Assembly (NCBI GenBank): GCA_017656235.1
Contig: JACDOF010000007.1
Coordinates: 88,918-152,917 of the forward strand
DNA length: 64,000 bases
From: Brevibacillus sp.
Lineage (GTDB): Bacteria; Bacillota; Bacilli; Brevibacillales; Brevibacillaceae
Reading direction: 5' to 3'
The notes below the pieces were generated by a model. The model was not told the DNA's origin, did no database searches, and saw only the letters and a list, made by a program, of their open reading frames with translations. Of this stretch, positions 9,302-17,873 are shown one piece after another; position 1 is the first letter of the stretch, and each line of letters opens with the position of its first letter. The position numbers were made by a program, and so were the translations under genes.

Positions 9302-9922
9302 TCAGTCAAATGTACATTCCTTGCCGGGGTCCCGCAAATACTGGAAAAGCAGATGAATCTGGGATTTCGTGTTTCGCCGCTCGGACAGCCGGGGCAGCTC
9401 CTGTTCGTCGAAAAAGTCGACGTCACTCACCTCGACCCGATCAGGGGAAGGAGCTCCGCCGACGATCTCACATTGGATGAATAGTTTGTAAAAGTGATAC
9501 GGCTGCGGCAGTTGCGAATGACGCCTCATGTCCAAAACGGCCAAAAGCTTGACGGGTTTCACGTCGTACCCGGCTTCCTCCTTGATCTCCTTGACCGCGA
9601 TCTCTCCCGGAGAATAGCCGATGTCAGCATACCCTCCCGGCAAAGCCCAGCAGCCATCAGACTTCTCTTTCACCATCAGGATTTTGCCGTCCTGAAAAAC
9701 AACACCCCGAATGTCCACTTTGGGGGTAGGGTAGCCTGTCTCGTTGGCAAACAGGTTGGCAATTCGGCTCATCTCGGTCTGGGTGTACTCTGCCATGATC
9801 TCCACACTGATCCTTCTCAGTTCGGAATAGCGCTCACGGTCGTATACGTCCTTGGAAAACGTAAGGCCTGCCTGGGCGATTGCCTGCAGGCGGCTGGCCC
9901 ACTCCAACCACTTGTGTGACAT
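9302..9922 (-). CDS. Nudix hydrolase with NUDIX_N-type N-terminal domain
   Basis: This 206-residue protein has a helical N-terminal part (WLEWASRLQAIAQAGLTFSKDVYDRERY) typical of hydrolases of nucleoside diphosphates linked to another moiety, followed by a Nudix domain (VDIRGVVFQDGKILMVKEK). The Nudix box is GGYADIGYSPGEIAVKEIKE plus EAG: the usual first Glu is Tyr and the Arg is Lys, as is usual in this subfamily, while the metal-binding EE pair is kept. The start at 9922 is preceded by GGGAG. The longer open frame upstream has no ribosome site. It converges on prfB. The natural substrate is unknown; ADP-ribose or a similar compound is likely. Confidence 0.85.
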   Translation of the reverse strand: MSHKWLEWASRLQAIAQAGLTFSKDVYDRERYSELRRISVEIMAEYTQTEMSRIANLFANETGYPTPKVDIRGVVFQDGKILMVKEKSDGCWALPGGYADIGYSPGEIAVKEIKEEAGYDVKPVKLLAVLDMRRHSQLPQPYHFYKLFIQCEIVGGAPSPDRVEVSDVDFFDEQELPRLSERRNTKSQIHLLFQYLRDPGKECTFD

Positions 9923-10077
9923 GTTCCCAACTCCCGCTGTCTCAATCATGTTTTCTCCATTGTACCGTACCTGCTCGTCATACTCCAGAAAGCGGATTGC
10001 CCAAATCTGCCGGATGCCGGCAGTCAAACTGATTGACGGCAGGAATTGCGATCGATAAAATGGAGACAACATCATGA

Positions 10078-10092
10078 GGTCATCAGATCACC
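10078..10092. promoter_or_regulatory. Candidate GntR operator 1
   Basis: GGTCATCAGATCACC is a near-perfect palindrome (one mismatched pair) with GGT...ACC ends, as expected for FadR-subfamily sites. It lies 31 bp before the gntR start, and its core AGGTCATCAGAT recurs inverted before glcD (10860-10871). Autoregulation is inferred. Confidence 0.55.
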
Positions 10093-10123
10093 ATAAGACC
10101 AACAATGCCGGTGAGGAACGGGA

Positions 10124-10828
10124 ATGAAACCAAAATCACAGTTCAAAATTCGCAAAACGTATGAAGAAGTAGCCGAATACATGAAACAGCAAATCTTGTC
10201 AGGAGTCTTCCAGCCGGGAGACCGTCTTCCTTCCCTGCGGGAACTGGGGGACATGCTGGGGGTCGGCCAGTCGACGGTGCGGGAAGCGATCAGTGCGCTC
10301 AAAACCATGGGACTGGTCAGCATCCGGCAGGGGGAAGGGACGTTTGTCACCCCTTTTCAGCCGGAAGAAGTCCTGTCCGCCTTTGAGGCAATCCGCCCGA
10401 TGACCGAACAGGATATACTGGCCCTGCTGGAAGTGCGCAAGATTATCGAGTCCGGTACGGTTCGCCTGGCCGCCGAACGGCGTACGGAGGACGATCTGAA
10501 GCCGCTGGGCAGGGCGATGGAGGACATGGAAGCAGCACTGGCAAAAGGCAGGTTGGGAGAAAAGGCGGACTGGAATTTCCACTACTCGATAGCGCTTGCC
10601 TCGCACAATCCCATCCTTGTGTCCGTCGTGCAGTCGATTGCAGAGACAATGGAGAAACACGTCAAGGAAAACAGAGTGCGCCTCTTTCGCAAACCAGGCA
10701 ATCAAGAGCGGCTGCTGGAGGAACACCGGCGTATCTATGAAGCAATTGTCAAACGAGACCCCGAGCAGGCGGAAGCGGCCATGTTGGCACATCTGACGGG
10801 AGTGGAACAGGATATGCTGTCCGAGTGA
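10124..10828 (+). CDS. GntR/FadR-family transcriptional regulator of glcDF
   Basis: This is a 234-residue regulator with an N-terminal winged helix (YMKQQILSGVFQPGDRLPSL and LGVGQSTVREAISALKTMGL) and a C-terminal FCD ligand-binding domain (LLEVRKIIESGTVRLAAERR, NFHYSIALASHN, EEHRRIYEAI) with the spaced acidic and His residues that usually bind metal. This is the LldR/GlcC/PdhR group, whose effectors are small carboxylates. It is 76 bp upstream of glcD on the same strand, and related palindromes precede both genes. It most likely responds to glycolate or lactate; the effector is inference. Confidence 0.85.
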   Translation: MKPKSQFKIRKTYEEVAEYMKQQILSGVFQPGDRLPSLRELGDMLGVGQSTVREAISALKTMGLVSIRQGEGTFVTPFQPEEVLSAFEAIRPMTEQDILALLEVRKIIESGTVRLAAERRTEDDLKPLGRAMEDMEAALAKGRLGEKADWNFHYSIALASHNPILVSVVQSIAETMEKHVKENRVRLFRKPGNQERLLEEHRRIYEAIVKRDPEQAEAAMLAHLTGVEQDMLSE

Positions 10829-10857
10829 TTCGTTTCACCGGCTTCTCTTTTGGGAAA

Positions 10858-10868
10858 TCATCTGATGA
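10858..10868. promoter_or_regulatory. Candidate GntR operator 2 before glcD
   Basis: TCATCTGATGA is a perfect 11 bp palindrome. It is embedded in ATCTGATGACCT (10860-10871), which is the exact reverse complement of the 12 bp core of the site before gntR. It lies 36 bp upstream of the glcD start. Confidence 0.55.
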
Positions 10869-10904
10869 CCTGATGCGAGGATCGCTGCAGCCAGGAGGTA
10901 ATCC

Positions 10905-12362
10905 ATGTTAAGCAAAGAAGTGCGAAAACAACTGATCAGCGTTGTGGGCGAGAAGTGGTTTCTTGATTCGCCAAACGAATTGTACGTCTATTCCTACGAT
11001 GCGACACCGTTGTATCAGGCCATGCCTGATGCGGTGGTCATTCCGGGCAGTGTGGAAGAACTGTCCGCCGTTCTCTGTATCGCCAATGAGCAGCGGATCA
11101 ATATCGTGCCGCGCGGTTCCGGCACCAATCTGTGCGGCGGTACCGTACCGCTGGAAGGCGGTATCGTGCTAAACATCAATCGCCTCAACAAGATCAAGGA
11201 GATCGATCAGGAGAACCTGACCGCCACGTTTGGACCGGGTGTGATTACCGCCGACCTGCACAAGGCGGTGGAAGCGGTCGGGCTGTTTTACCCGCCCGAT
11301 CCTGGCAGTATGCGCATCTCCACGATGGGCGGTAATGTGGCCGAATGTGCAGGAGGAATGCGCGGGCTGAAGTACGGTGTCACCAAGGATTACATCATCG
11401 GCCTGGAAATGGTGCTGCCGTCGGGAGAGGTGTTGAAGGTAGGCGGGAAGAACGCCAAGGATGTCGCCGGCTATGATTTGACGAAATTGTTAGTCGGTTC
11501 GGAAGGGACGCTGGCCGTCGTAACCGAGATCACCGCCAAACTGCTGCCGCTGCCGGAAGCGAAGCAGACCATGGTCGCCTACTACCGCAGCCTGACAGAT
11601 GCCGCTCGGACTGTTCAACGCGTGATAGCCGACAGAATCATTCCGGCGACGATGGAATTTCTGGACAACGGGACGATGCGGGTGGTGGAGGACTTTGCCC
11701 GCATTGGATTGCCACTGGACATGGAAGCGATGCTCCTGATCGAGCAGGACGGCACAGAGGCGCAGGTGGAGCGCGACATGGCCCGGATTGCCGAGATCTG
11801 TCGGCAGGAGCGGGCGGCAGAGGTGCGGATGGCTCAAACGTCAGCAGAAGCAGCCGGGTTGATGGCTGCCCGCCGCTCGGCACTGTCTGCACTGGCTCGC
11901 ATGCGGCCGACGACGATTCTGGAAGACGCCACCGTCCCTCGCTCCCGCTTGGCCGAGATGGTGGAGCAGGTAAACCGGATCGCCAAAAAGTACAATGTCC
12001 ATATCTGCACCTTTGGCCACGCCGGAGACGGCAATCTGCATCCGACCTGTATGACCGACGAACGGGACAAGGAAGAGATTCACCGCGTGGAACAGGCGTT
12101 TGAAGAAATCTTTCTGGCCGCATTGAAGTTGGGCGGCACCATAACCGGTGAACACGGTGTAGGCGTAGCCAAGGCGAAATACCTCGACTTAAAAGTAGGC
12201 ACCGCCGGTGTGGAGTTGATGAAACGAATTAAACAGGCGTTTGATCCCAACGGCATCATGAATCCTGGCAAAATGTTCGCCAAGGATACGCGGAGAAGAG
12301 TGGTGGTGAAAAGCTGTGCGTGCGGACACGAACATGAAGCAAACACAGAACATCATGACTGA
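10905..12362 (+). CDS. glcD: FAD-linked oxidase, glycolate oxidase subunit GlcD type
   Basis: This 485-residue flavoprotein of the GlcD/DLD family oxidises a 2-hydroxy acid (glycolate or D-lactate) to the 2-oxo acid. The FAD-binding part has VPRGSGTNLCGGTVP, GSMRISTMGGNVAECAGG and KDVAGYDLTKLLVGSEGTL. The C-terminal substrate domain has HICTFGHAGDGNLHP and GEHGVGVAKAKYL. A strong AGGAGG precedes the ATG. The C-terminus carries a short Cys-His tail (KSCACGHEHEAN) beyond the usual end. It overlaps or abuts glcF, its Fe-S partner. No glcE-like third subunit gene is present, as is common in Bacillota. Confidence 0.9.
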   Translation: MLSKEVRKQLISVVGEKWFLDSPNELYVYSYDATPLYQAMPDAVVIPGSVEELSAVLCIANEQRINIVPRGSGTNLCGGTVPLEGGIVLNINRLNKIKEIDQENLTATFGPGVITADLHKAVEAVGLFYPPDPGSMRISTMGGNVAECAGGMRGLKYGVTKDYIIGLEMVLPSGEVLKVGGKNAKDVAGYDLTKLLVGSEGTLAVVTEITAKLLPLPEAKQTMVAYYRSLTDAARTVQRVIADRIIPATMEFLDNGTMRVVEDFARIGLPLDMEAMLLIEQDGTEAQVERDMARIAEICRQERAAEVRMAQTSAEAAGLMAARRSALSALARMRPTTILEDATVPRSRLAEMVEQVNRIAKKYNVHICTFGHAGDGNLHPTCMTDERDKEEIHRVEQAFEEIFLAALKLGGTITGEHGVGVAKAKYLDLKVGTAGVELMKRIKQAFDPNGIMNPGKMFAKDTRRRVVVKSCACGHEHEANTEHHD

Positions 12363-13683
12363 AAAATCAGGGAAGCAATCGATGCAGCCCGGTTGTGACA
12401 CGATGAGCCTGCTCGGCAAGTTTGACATGGATGAAATCATGAACTGCATGCAGTGCGGTTTTTGTCTGCCGGCTTGTCCGACGTACCGGCAGACCGGGAA
12501 AGAATCAGCCAGCCCGCGCGGCCGGATCGCCCTGATGAAAGGGGTAGCCGAGCAAAAACTGCCGGTAGAAGCCGAATTTGAACATAATATGTACCTCTGC
12601 CTCGGCTGCCGTGCTTGTGAAACGGCATGCCCGGCAGGTGTCCCGTACGGCAGTTTGGTGGAGACGGCGCGGGAAGTGGTGGAATCGACAAAGAAACAGA
12701 GCGGCAGCCAATCGTTTCTGCGCAAACTGATCTTTGAAAAAGTATTCCCCCACCCCTCCCGTCTGCATGCACTGGGCACCATTCTGTGGGGAGCACAGGC
12801 TGCCGGTTTGCAGCGCCTGGCCCTGAAGACGGGGTTGATCAACATCCTGCCGCGTCCGCTGGCCGAAATGCAGCAGGCTGTGGGGCGTGTGGCTTCACCG
12901 TGGGAACGGCGGAAGCGGGAGCGGGTGATGAAACCGGAAACGGCCCAACCCATCGCCAGAATAGGACTGTTTACCGGCTGTATCATGGACGTCATGTTTT
13001 ACGAGATTAACCAGGCGACTGCTCGCGTACTGGTCAAAGCAGGGTGTGAAGTCGTGTTTGTTGACAATCAAGTCTGCTGCGGCGCGCTGCACGCCCATGC
13101 CGGAGAGAAGGAAGGAGCCGTGGAACTGGCCAAGCGGAACATCGAAGCCTTTGAACAGGCCGGTGTCGACTATGTTGTCAACAACGCCGGCGGCTGTGGG
13201 GCAGCGCTGAAGGAATACCATCACTGGTTCCATGACGATCCCGTGTGGAAGGAGCGGGCGATGAGCTTCGTGGCCGCTGTGCGGGATGTCAACGAACTGC
13301 TGGCCGAGCTGCCGGAGCTGACATTTGCCAAATCGCTTCCAATTCGGGTGACCTATCAGGATTCGTGCCATTTGGCCCACGGGCAGGGGATTCGCAACCA
13401 GCCGCGCCAACTCCTGCGCAGCATTCCGGGAGTAGAGTACGTGGAGCTGCACAATGCGGATAGCTGCTGTGGCTCGGCCGGGATTTACAATATCACCAAC
13501 TACGAGATGTCGATGCAGATTCTGGACCAGAAGATGCAGGATGTGGAGGAGACCAAAGCCAACGTCATCGTCACGTCCAATCCGGGATGTCTGCTGCAAA
13601 TGAAGCATGGTGTGAACCGGGCCGGACTGGCCGGCCGGATGGAGGCGCTCCACATCATGGAATTGTTGGATCGGGCATTGTAA
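12355..13683 (+). CDS. glcF: Glycolate oxidase iron-sulfur subunit GlcF type
   Basis: This is a (Fe-S)-binding electron-transfer partner of GlcD. Two 4Fe-4S motifs are near the N-terminus (CMQCGFCLPACPTY and CLGCRACETACPAG). Two CCG domains follow (QVCCGALHAHAG and DSCCGSAGIYN). It passes electrons from the flavin to the quinone pool. The start is uncertain: ATG 12355 overlaps the glcD stop by 8 bp and suggests coupling, while ATG 12382 has a better ribosome site (CAGGGAAG) and would give 433 residues. The open frame extends up to GTG 12316. Confidence 0.88.
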   Translation: MTEKSGKQSMQPGCDTMSLLGKFDMDEIMNCMQCGFCLPACPTYRQTGKESASPRGRIALMKGVAEQKLPVEAEFEHNMYLCLGCRACETACPAGVPYGSLVETAREVVESTKKQSGSQSFLRKLIFEKVFPHPSRLHALGTILWGAQAAGLQRLALKTGLINILPRPLAEMQQAVGRVASPWERRKRERVMKPETAQPIARIGLFTGCIMDVMFYEINQATARVLVKAGCEVVFVDNQVCCGALHAHAGEKEGAVELAKRNIEAFEQAGVDYVVNNAGGCGAALKEYHHWFHDDPVWKERAMSFVAAVRDVNELLAELPELTFAKSLPIRVTYQDSCHLAHGQGIRNQPRQLLRSIPGVEYVELHNADSCCGSAGIYNITNYEMSMQILDQKMQDVEETKANVIVTSNPGCLLQMKHGVNRAGLAGRMEALHIMELLDRAL

Positions 13684-13737
13684 GGCTCCGGAAAATGTTC
13701 ACCAATTCGTTGCTATCGGCTGCTTCCGGGAGGATGC

Positions 13738-13743
13738 TATAAT
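13738..13743 (+). promoter_or_regulatory. Likely -10 box before the YciI gene
   Basis: TATAAT lies 44 bp before the YciI start, but no convincing -35 is seen at the right distance (TTGCTA at 13710 leaves a 22 bp spacer). The call is therefore tentative. An inverted repeat (CTCCGGAA near 13686 / TTCCGGGAG near 13724) just upstream may terminate glcF transcripts. Confidence 0.35.
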
Positions 13744-13786
13744 CTGGATGAATGAAATGAAAGTAAGGGAACTTGGGGGGAAAAGG

Positions 13787-14056
13787 ATGTTGTATGCAGC
13801 TATCTTGACGATTGTTGACCCGGACTTGAATGCCAAAATACGTCCGGCGCATCTTGATTATATCAACCAACTTTTCCTCCAGGACAAAGTTGTGATGGCT
13901 GGACCGTTTACCGATAAGCGCGGCGGCATGGTCATCTACCGGGCAAACAGCCTGGAAGAAGCCAGACAGATGGCGGAGGCCGACCCGGTCGTCGCCCAGG
14001 GAGCCCGCACGCTGGAGCTCAGGGAATGGAATCCGCTTTCCTTTCCTCTCGGTTGA
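13787..14056 (+). CDS. YciI family protein
   Basis: This is a small 89-residue alpha/beta protein of the YciI/YCII (dimeric ferredoxin-like) family. It shows the usual features: an N-terminal YAAILTIVDPD strand, RPAHLDYINQL, GPFTDKRGGMVIYRANSLEEARQMAEADPVV and a C-terminal LELREW. The His-Asp pair that often forms the active site is suggested by the RPAHLDY and EADPV segments. The start follows GGGGGGAAAAGG; an in-frame ATG 39 bp upstream is not needed for the fold. Substrate is unknown for most family members. It stands as a single gene between glcF and a cytochrome. Confidence 0.8.
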   Translation: MLYAAILTIVDPDLNAKIRPAHLDYINQLFLQDKVVMAGPFTDKRGGMVIYRANSLEEARQMAEADPVVAQGARTLELREWNPLSFPLG

Positions 14057-14118
14057 TCGGTTGATCCGTCACACTTTGTGGCAGACTAACCTTACACGAT
14101 GCAAAGGAGGAAATCTGG

Positions 14119-14487
14119 ATGAAGCGTTTTTCCATTATGTGGATGGGAGCAGCCATCGCACTCCTGGTGAGTGCCTGTGGCGGGCAGCAAGCAGAACCGG
14201 CTCCAGAACAACCATTGGCGGAACAACCGGCTGAAACCGCCCCTTCGGGTGAAGGCGGAGAGGTTGACGAGGCCGCGGCGCTGGCATTGTACAAGCAAAA
14301 ATGTGCAAGCTGCCATGGTCAGGAATTGGAAGGAGCGATGGGGCCGAGTCTGACCGATGTCGGAGCCAGGCACTCCAAAGAAGAGATTTTGGAAATCCTG
14401 AAAAACGGCAAAGGAGTCATGCCGGGCAACCTCGTAAGCGGAGACGATGCCGACACGCTGGCAGCGTGGCTGGCAGCGAAGCAATAA
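14119..14487 (+). CDS. Membrane-anchored c-type cytochrome (lipoprotein, CccB-like)
   Basis: This is a 122-residue lipoprotein cytochrome. A lipobox LVSAC places the lipidated Cys at residue 20. A flexible Pro/Glu/Ala-rich linker (about 24-50) leads to a class I cytochrome c domain with haem-binding CASCH at residues 62-66 and a likely distal Met in GVMPGN. This resembles Bacillus cytochrome c-551 (CccB), an electron carrier on the outer face of the membrane feeding a terminal oxidase. AGGAGG precedes the ATG, and a terminator follows. Confidence 0.88.
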   Translation: MKRFSIMWMGAAIALLVSACGGQQAEPAPEQPLAEQPAETAPSGEGGEVDEAAALALYKQKCASCHGQELEGAMGPSLTDVGARHSKEEILEILKNGKGVMPGNLVSGDDADTLAAWLAAKQ

Positions 14488-14520
14488 CCAACATCGCGAT
14501 GGGACTATCACAATAAGACG

Positions 14521-14559
14521 ACCATCTTCTTCTTAAAGGGGAAGGTGGTTGTTTTTTTG
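14521..14559 (+). terminator. Terminator of the cytochrome gene
   Basis: A 12 bp stem (ACCATCTTCTTC / GGGGAAGGTGGT, with some G-U pairs) is followed by TGTTTTTTTG. It ends exactly where the argC promoter begins. Confidence 0.8.
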
Positions 14560-14596
14560 TTGAATTTTTATTATTATTCATGTATAAAAATGCAGA
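14560..14596 (+). promoter_or_regulatory. argC promoter overlapped by ARG boxes
   Basis: The -35 is TTGAAT (14560-14565), the spacer is 17 bp and the -10 is TATAAA (14583-14588). CATGTATAAAAATGCAGA (14579-14596) matches the Bacillus ArgR/AhrC consensus CATGAATAAAAATTCAAG at 14 of 18 positions and covers the -10. The reverse complement of 14560-14582 also fits a box. AhrC with arginine would repress here. Confidence 0.8.
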
Positions 14597-14610
14597 AAGA
14601 GGAGAGAAAC

Positions 14611-15651
14611 ATGATCCGTGTAGGTATCGTCGGGGCCACCGGGTACAGCGGCGTGGAGCTGATTCGGCTGCTGTCCGGTCACCCTCAGGTACGTATCGAG
14701 CGGCTGTATTCCAGTTCCGCAGAAGGGACGGAACTGGCTTCCGTTTTTCCCCATCTTGAGCAGATTGCGCTGCCGACGCTGATGTCCATTGATCCGGCAG
14801 CGATGGCCCAAGAGACGGATGTCGTTTTTCTTGCCGCTCCAGCCGGCGTAAGCAAAGAACTGACGCCACAGCTGTTGGCAGCAGGTGGCAGGGTAATTGA
14901 CTTGTCGGGCGACTTCCGTTTGCTGTCGGGTGAGCTGTACCGCGCCTGGTACGGGAAAGAGCCCGCTGCCGACGAACATCTGGCCCAGGCTGTCTACGGC
15001 CTGAACGAGTGGAATCAGGAGCAGGTGAAACGAGCACGCCTGGTGGCCAACCCGGGTTGTTACCCGACTGCGGCCCTGCTCGGTTTGCTGCCGCTGGCCA
15101 AAAGTGGTTGGGTGGCGCCGAACAGCTGGATCATCGACGCCAAGTCAGGCGTATCCGGAGCCGGACGCGGCGTTGCCTTGGGCGTGCACTACAGCGAAGT
15201 AAACGAGAACGTATCGGCGTACAAAGTGGGACGGCATCAGCATACGCCAGAGATCGAACAGGAACTGTCCAGACAGACCGGAATCGAGACCATCATCCAG
15301 TTTACGCCTCATCTGATTCCCATGACGCGAGGCATTCTGGTGACAGCATACGGCCAGTTGACAAAACCGGTTGATATGTCCGAATTGCAGCACCTGTATG
15401 AATCCACATACGCCGACAAGCCGTTCGTCCGTGTGCGGCAGCCGGGGAGCCATCCGCGGACAAAAGAGGTCTACGGTTCCAACTATTGCGACATTGCCCT
15501 GCACCTGGATGAGCGGACGGGTCGGGTGATCGTCCTGTCCGTGATTGACAATGTGGTCAAGGGAGCGGCAGGTCAGGCAGTGCAAAACATGAACACCATG
15601 TTTGGTTTGGAGGAGACAGCCGGGCTTTCCCTGACACCTGTCTATCCATAA
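14611..15651 (+). CDS. argC: N-acetyl-gamma-glutamyl-phosphate reductase
   Basis: ArgC performs the third step of arginine synthesis, the NADPH-dependent reduction of N-acetylglutamyl phosphate. The N-terminal GATGYSGVELIRLL is the nucleotide-binding loop, and the catalytic Cys is in ANPGCYPTAALLGL. It has 346 residues, a normal length. The start follows AGAGGAGAGAAAC. The longer open frame upstream runs through the promoter and is not coding. It is first in the argC-argB-argD unit under ARG-box control. The argJ gene that normally follows in Bacillus is absent. Confidence 0.94.
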   Translation: MIRVGIVGATGYSGVELIRLLSGHPQVRIERLYSSSAEGTELASVFPHLEQIALPTLMSIDPAAMAQETDVVFLAAPAGVSKELTPQLLAAGGRVIDLSGDFRLLSGELYRAWYGKEPAADEHLAQAVYGLNEWNQEQVKRARLVANPGCYPTAALLGLLPLAKSGWVAPNSWIIDAKSGVSGAGRGVALGVHYSEVNENVSAYKVGRHQHTPEIEQELSRQTGIETIIQFTPHLIPMTRGILVTAYGQLTKPVDMSELQHLYESTYADKPFVRVRQPGSHPRTKEVYGSNYCDIALHLDERTGRVIVLSVIDNVVKGAAGQAVQNMNTMFGLEETAGLSLTPVYP

Positions 15652-15669
15652 ATAAAAGGAGGGAGAGGG

Positions 15670-16485
15670 ATGCGGGTGGTCATCAAATGCGGCGGCAGTA
15701 CGATGGAACAGCTGCCGGCCGCCTTTTTTGAAACCATTGCGGAATTGCATCGGTCCGGCCAGGAGATCGTCATCGTCCACGGGGGCGGCCCGATGATTAC
15801 GGACATGTTGGGCAAGATGGAGATCCCGCCCCGCTTTATCGATGGATTGCGCTATACCTGTGAAGCGACAATGGATGTGGTCGAGATGGTTCTGGGCGGC
15901 TCGATCAACAAACGGCTGGTACGGCGGCTGCTTCAGGCGGGGAGCCGGGCATGGGGGCTGAGCGGCGTCGACGGCGGACTGATCAAGGCCCGGCAGACGG
16001 ACAAACCGCTGGGACTGGTCGGGGAGATTGAAGATATTGAGACCTCTCTGCTGCTTCATTTGCTGCAACAGGGATACCTGCCCGTCGTGGCGCCGCTGGG
16101 AGTAGAGCCAGACGGATCGCTCGTCTACAATATCAACGCCGATGTTGCAGCCGGCGCGGTGGCTGCCAGTCTCTCAGCAGACAAACTGCTGATGGTTACG
16201 GACGTACCGGGGATTCTCGTCCCTGACGGAGATACGTTGGTCACGAAGAGGACGGCCAGTCCGCAGGAGGTTGACGAGCTGATTGCAAGCGGCGTTATTT
16301 CCGGCGGCATGATTCCCAAGGTACGCGCTGCGCTGGCCGCACTCAAACAGGGGGTGCAGGAAGTGGTGATCTGCCGGGGAACCGTGGAAGACCTGCGCGG
16401 CGTTTTTGACGGCCAGGCGGTGGGGACCTCGCTGAAACACGATGCGAACCATGTCTTTACAACCGATAAAGGGGTGAGCGTATGA
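15670..16485 (+). CDS. argB: Acetylglutamate kinase
   Basis: ArgB phosphorylates N-acetylglutamate, the second step of arginine synthesis. At 271 residues it belongs to the amino-acid-kinase family: VIKCGGS at the N-terminus, IVHGGGPMITDML for phosphate binding, the FIDGLRYTCEATMDVVEMVLGG substrate loop (seen as FIDGLRYT and VVEMVLGG) and INADVAAGAVAASL with TDVPGIL near the ATP site. AAGGAGGGAGAGGG precedes the ATG. It follows argC by 18 bp and overlaps argD by 4 bp. Confidence 0.93.
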   Translation: MRVVIKCGGSTMEQLPAAFFETIAELHRSGQEIVIVHGGGPMITDMLGKMEIPPRFIDGLRYTCEATMDVVEMVLGGSINKRLVRRLLQAGSRAWGLSGVDGGLIKARQTDKPLGLVGEIEDIETSLLLHLLQQGYLPVVAPLGVEPDGSLVYNINADVAAGAVAASLSADKLLMVTDVPGILVPDGDTLVTKRTASPQEVDELIASGVISGGMIPKVRAALAALKQGVQEVVICRGTVEDLRGVFDGQAVGTSLKHDANHVFTTDKGVSV

Positions 16486-17663
16486 GTGCGGTTACGCAGT
16501 CTTGCAGTCTGATGAATAATTATTCAAGGTGGCCGATCCGGCTGGTCAGGGGGCAGGGCAACACGGTCTGGGACGAGCAGGGGAACGCCTATCTCGATTG
16601 CACCTCCGGAATTGCGGTCACTTCGTTGGGCCACGTCCCCCCACAGGTGAGTCAGCGGCTGCATCAACAACTTGATCAACTTTGGCACACGTCCAACCTG
16701 TTCGAACACCCGCTGCAGGAGCAGTTGGCCTCCAAACTGGCCTCCTTGTCCGGTCTCGATCGCGCCTTTTTCTGCAACAGCGGGGCGGAGGCCAACGAGG
16801 CCGCAATCAAACTGGCACGGCGATACCAGCAAAAAGTAAAAGAAGAGTGGCGCTATGAGATCATCACCTTTCAGCAGTCGTTCCACGGCAGAACGCTGGC
16901 TACGCTGACGGCAACCGGACAAGAAAAGGTGAAGGACGGCTTTTTGCCGCTGCCGGAAGGATTTAAAACGGTTCCCTACAACGATTTGGATGCCCTTGCC
17001 GCAGCAATTACTCCCCAGACCTGCGCCGTACTGCTGGAACTGGTGCAGGGTGAAGGAGGGGTGATCCCTGCCGACCGCGATTGGGTGAAGGCGTTGGTGC
17101 GGCTGTGTGCCGAGACGGGCGTGCTGGTGATTGTTGACGAAATCCAGACCGGAATCGGCCGCACCGGGACCTGGTTTGCCTGCCAGCAGTACGGATTCAC
17201 GCCGGACATTATCTCGCTGGCAAAGGGATTGGGCAGCGGGTTTCCCATCGGCGCCATCCTGGCCAGGGAAGAAGTGGCAGAAGGGTTTTCGCCCGGTTCA
17301 CACGGGTCCACCTTTGGCGGCAACCCGCTGGCGATGGCCGCCGGTCTGGCTACCCTGGAGACAATCGAGCAGGAACAGCTGCTGAACCGGGTGGGGGAAC
17401 TTCACCACAAGCTGTTTGCCCGCCTGGAACAGATCAAGCAGGCTCATCCCGGCAAAGTGGCGGCGGTCCGCGGCATGGGGCTTTTGCTCGGTGTCGAACT
17501 GACACAACCTGCCGCCGATGTGATTGCCTATGCTCGGGAAAAGGGAGTATTGATTCTGCAGGCCGGCCCGCAGGTGATTCGCATCCTGCCCTCCTTCGTC
17601 ACAACGGAAGCAGAGCTGGATCGGTTGGCAGCCGTTTTGGACCAGGCGATTGCGGAACTGTGA
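16482..17663 (+). CDS. argD: Acetylornithine aminotransferase
   Basis: ArgD is a PLP-dependent class III aminotransferase that converts N-acetylglutamate semialdehyde to N-acetylornithine. The fold markers are FCNSGAEANEAAIKLAR, VDEIQTGIGRTG and the Schiff-base Lys in ISLAKGLGSGFPIGA. It has 393 residues. Its ATG overlaps the argB stop (ATGA), so translation is probably coupled. No terminator is seen before the next promoter, so some read-through into carA is possible. Confidence 0.93.
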   Translation: MSAVTQSCSLMNNYSRWPIRLVRGQGNTVWDEQGNAYLDCTSGIAVTSLGHVPPQVSQRLHQQLDQLWHTSNLFEHPLQEQLASKLASLSGLDRAFFCNSGAEANEAAIKLARRYQQKVKEEWRYEIITFQQSFHGRTLATLTATGQEKVKDGFLPLPEGFKTVPYNDLDALAAAITPQTCAVLLELVQGEGGVIPADRDWVKALVRLCAETGVLVIVDEIQTGIGRTGTWFACQQYGFTPDIISLAKGLGSGFPIGAILAREEVAEGFSPGSHGSTFGGNPLAMAAGLATLETIEQEQLLNRVGELHHKLFARLEQIKQAHPGKVAAVRGMGLLLGVELTQPAADVIAYAREKGVLILQAGPQVIRILPSFVTTEAELDRLAAVLDQAIAEL

Positions 17664-17770
17664 CGATCTGTCCGTTTCAATAAGGCAGACATTGGCGCAC
17701 ATGCACTTATCGTGAGGGTTGAAAAGTCATGCAACGGGTTGTTGGCAAGCCTCGGCTGTACAAAAATCCG

Positions 17771-17808
17771 TTGCATTTTTATAAATCAAAACGTATAATA
17801 ATTCACAG
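17771..17808 (+). promoter_or_regulatory. carA promoter overlapped by two ARG boxes
   Basis: The promoter is TTGCAT (17771-17776), a 17 bp spacer and a perfect TATAAT (17794-17799). TTGCATTTTTATAAATCA (17771-17788, read on the minus strand) and ACGTATAATAATTCACAG (17791-17808) both fit the ARG-box pattern, covering both promoter elements. It sits in a 210 bp gap otherwise free of genes. The carAB set here is thus arginine-regulated. Confidence 0.8.
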
Positions 17809-17873
17809 TTGCGCATATGTATACGGCAGAAACAGATGAGCCTGCGAGTTTTGTGGAGAGGAGATGACCACGC

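Noticed and set aside
12316..12354. Upstream GTG and ATG starts for glcF inside glcD
   Set aside because: No ribosome site lies before them and homologues begin close to the first Fe-S motif.
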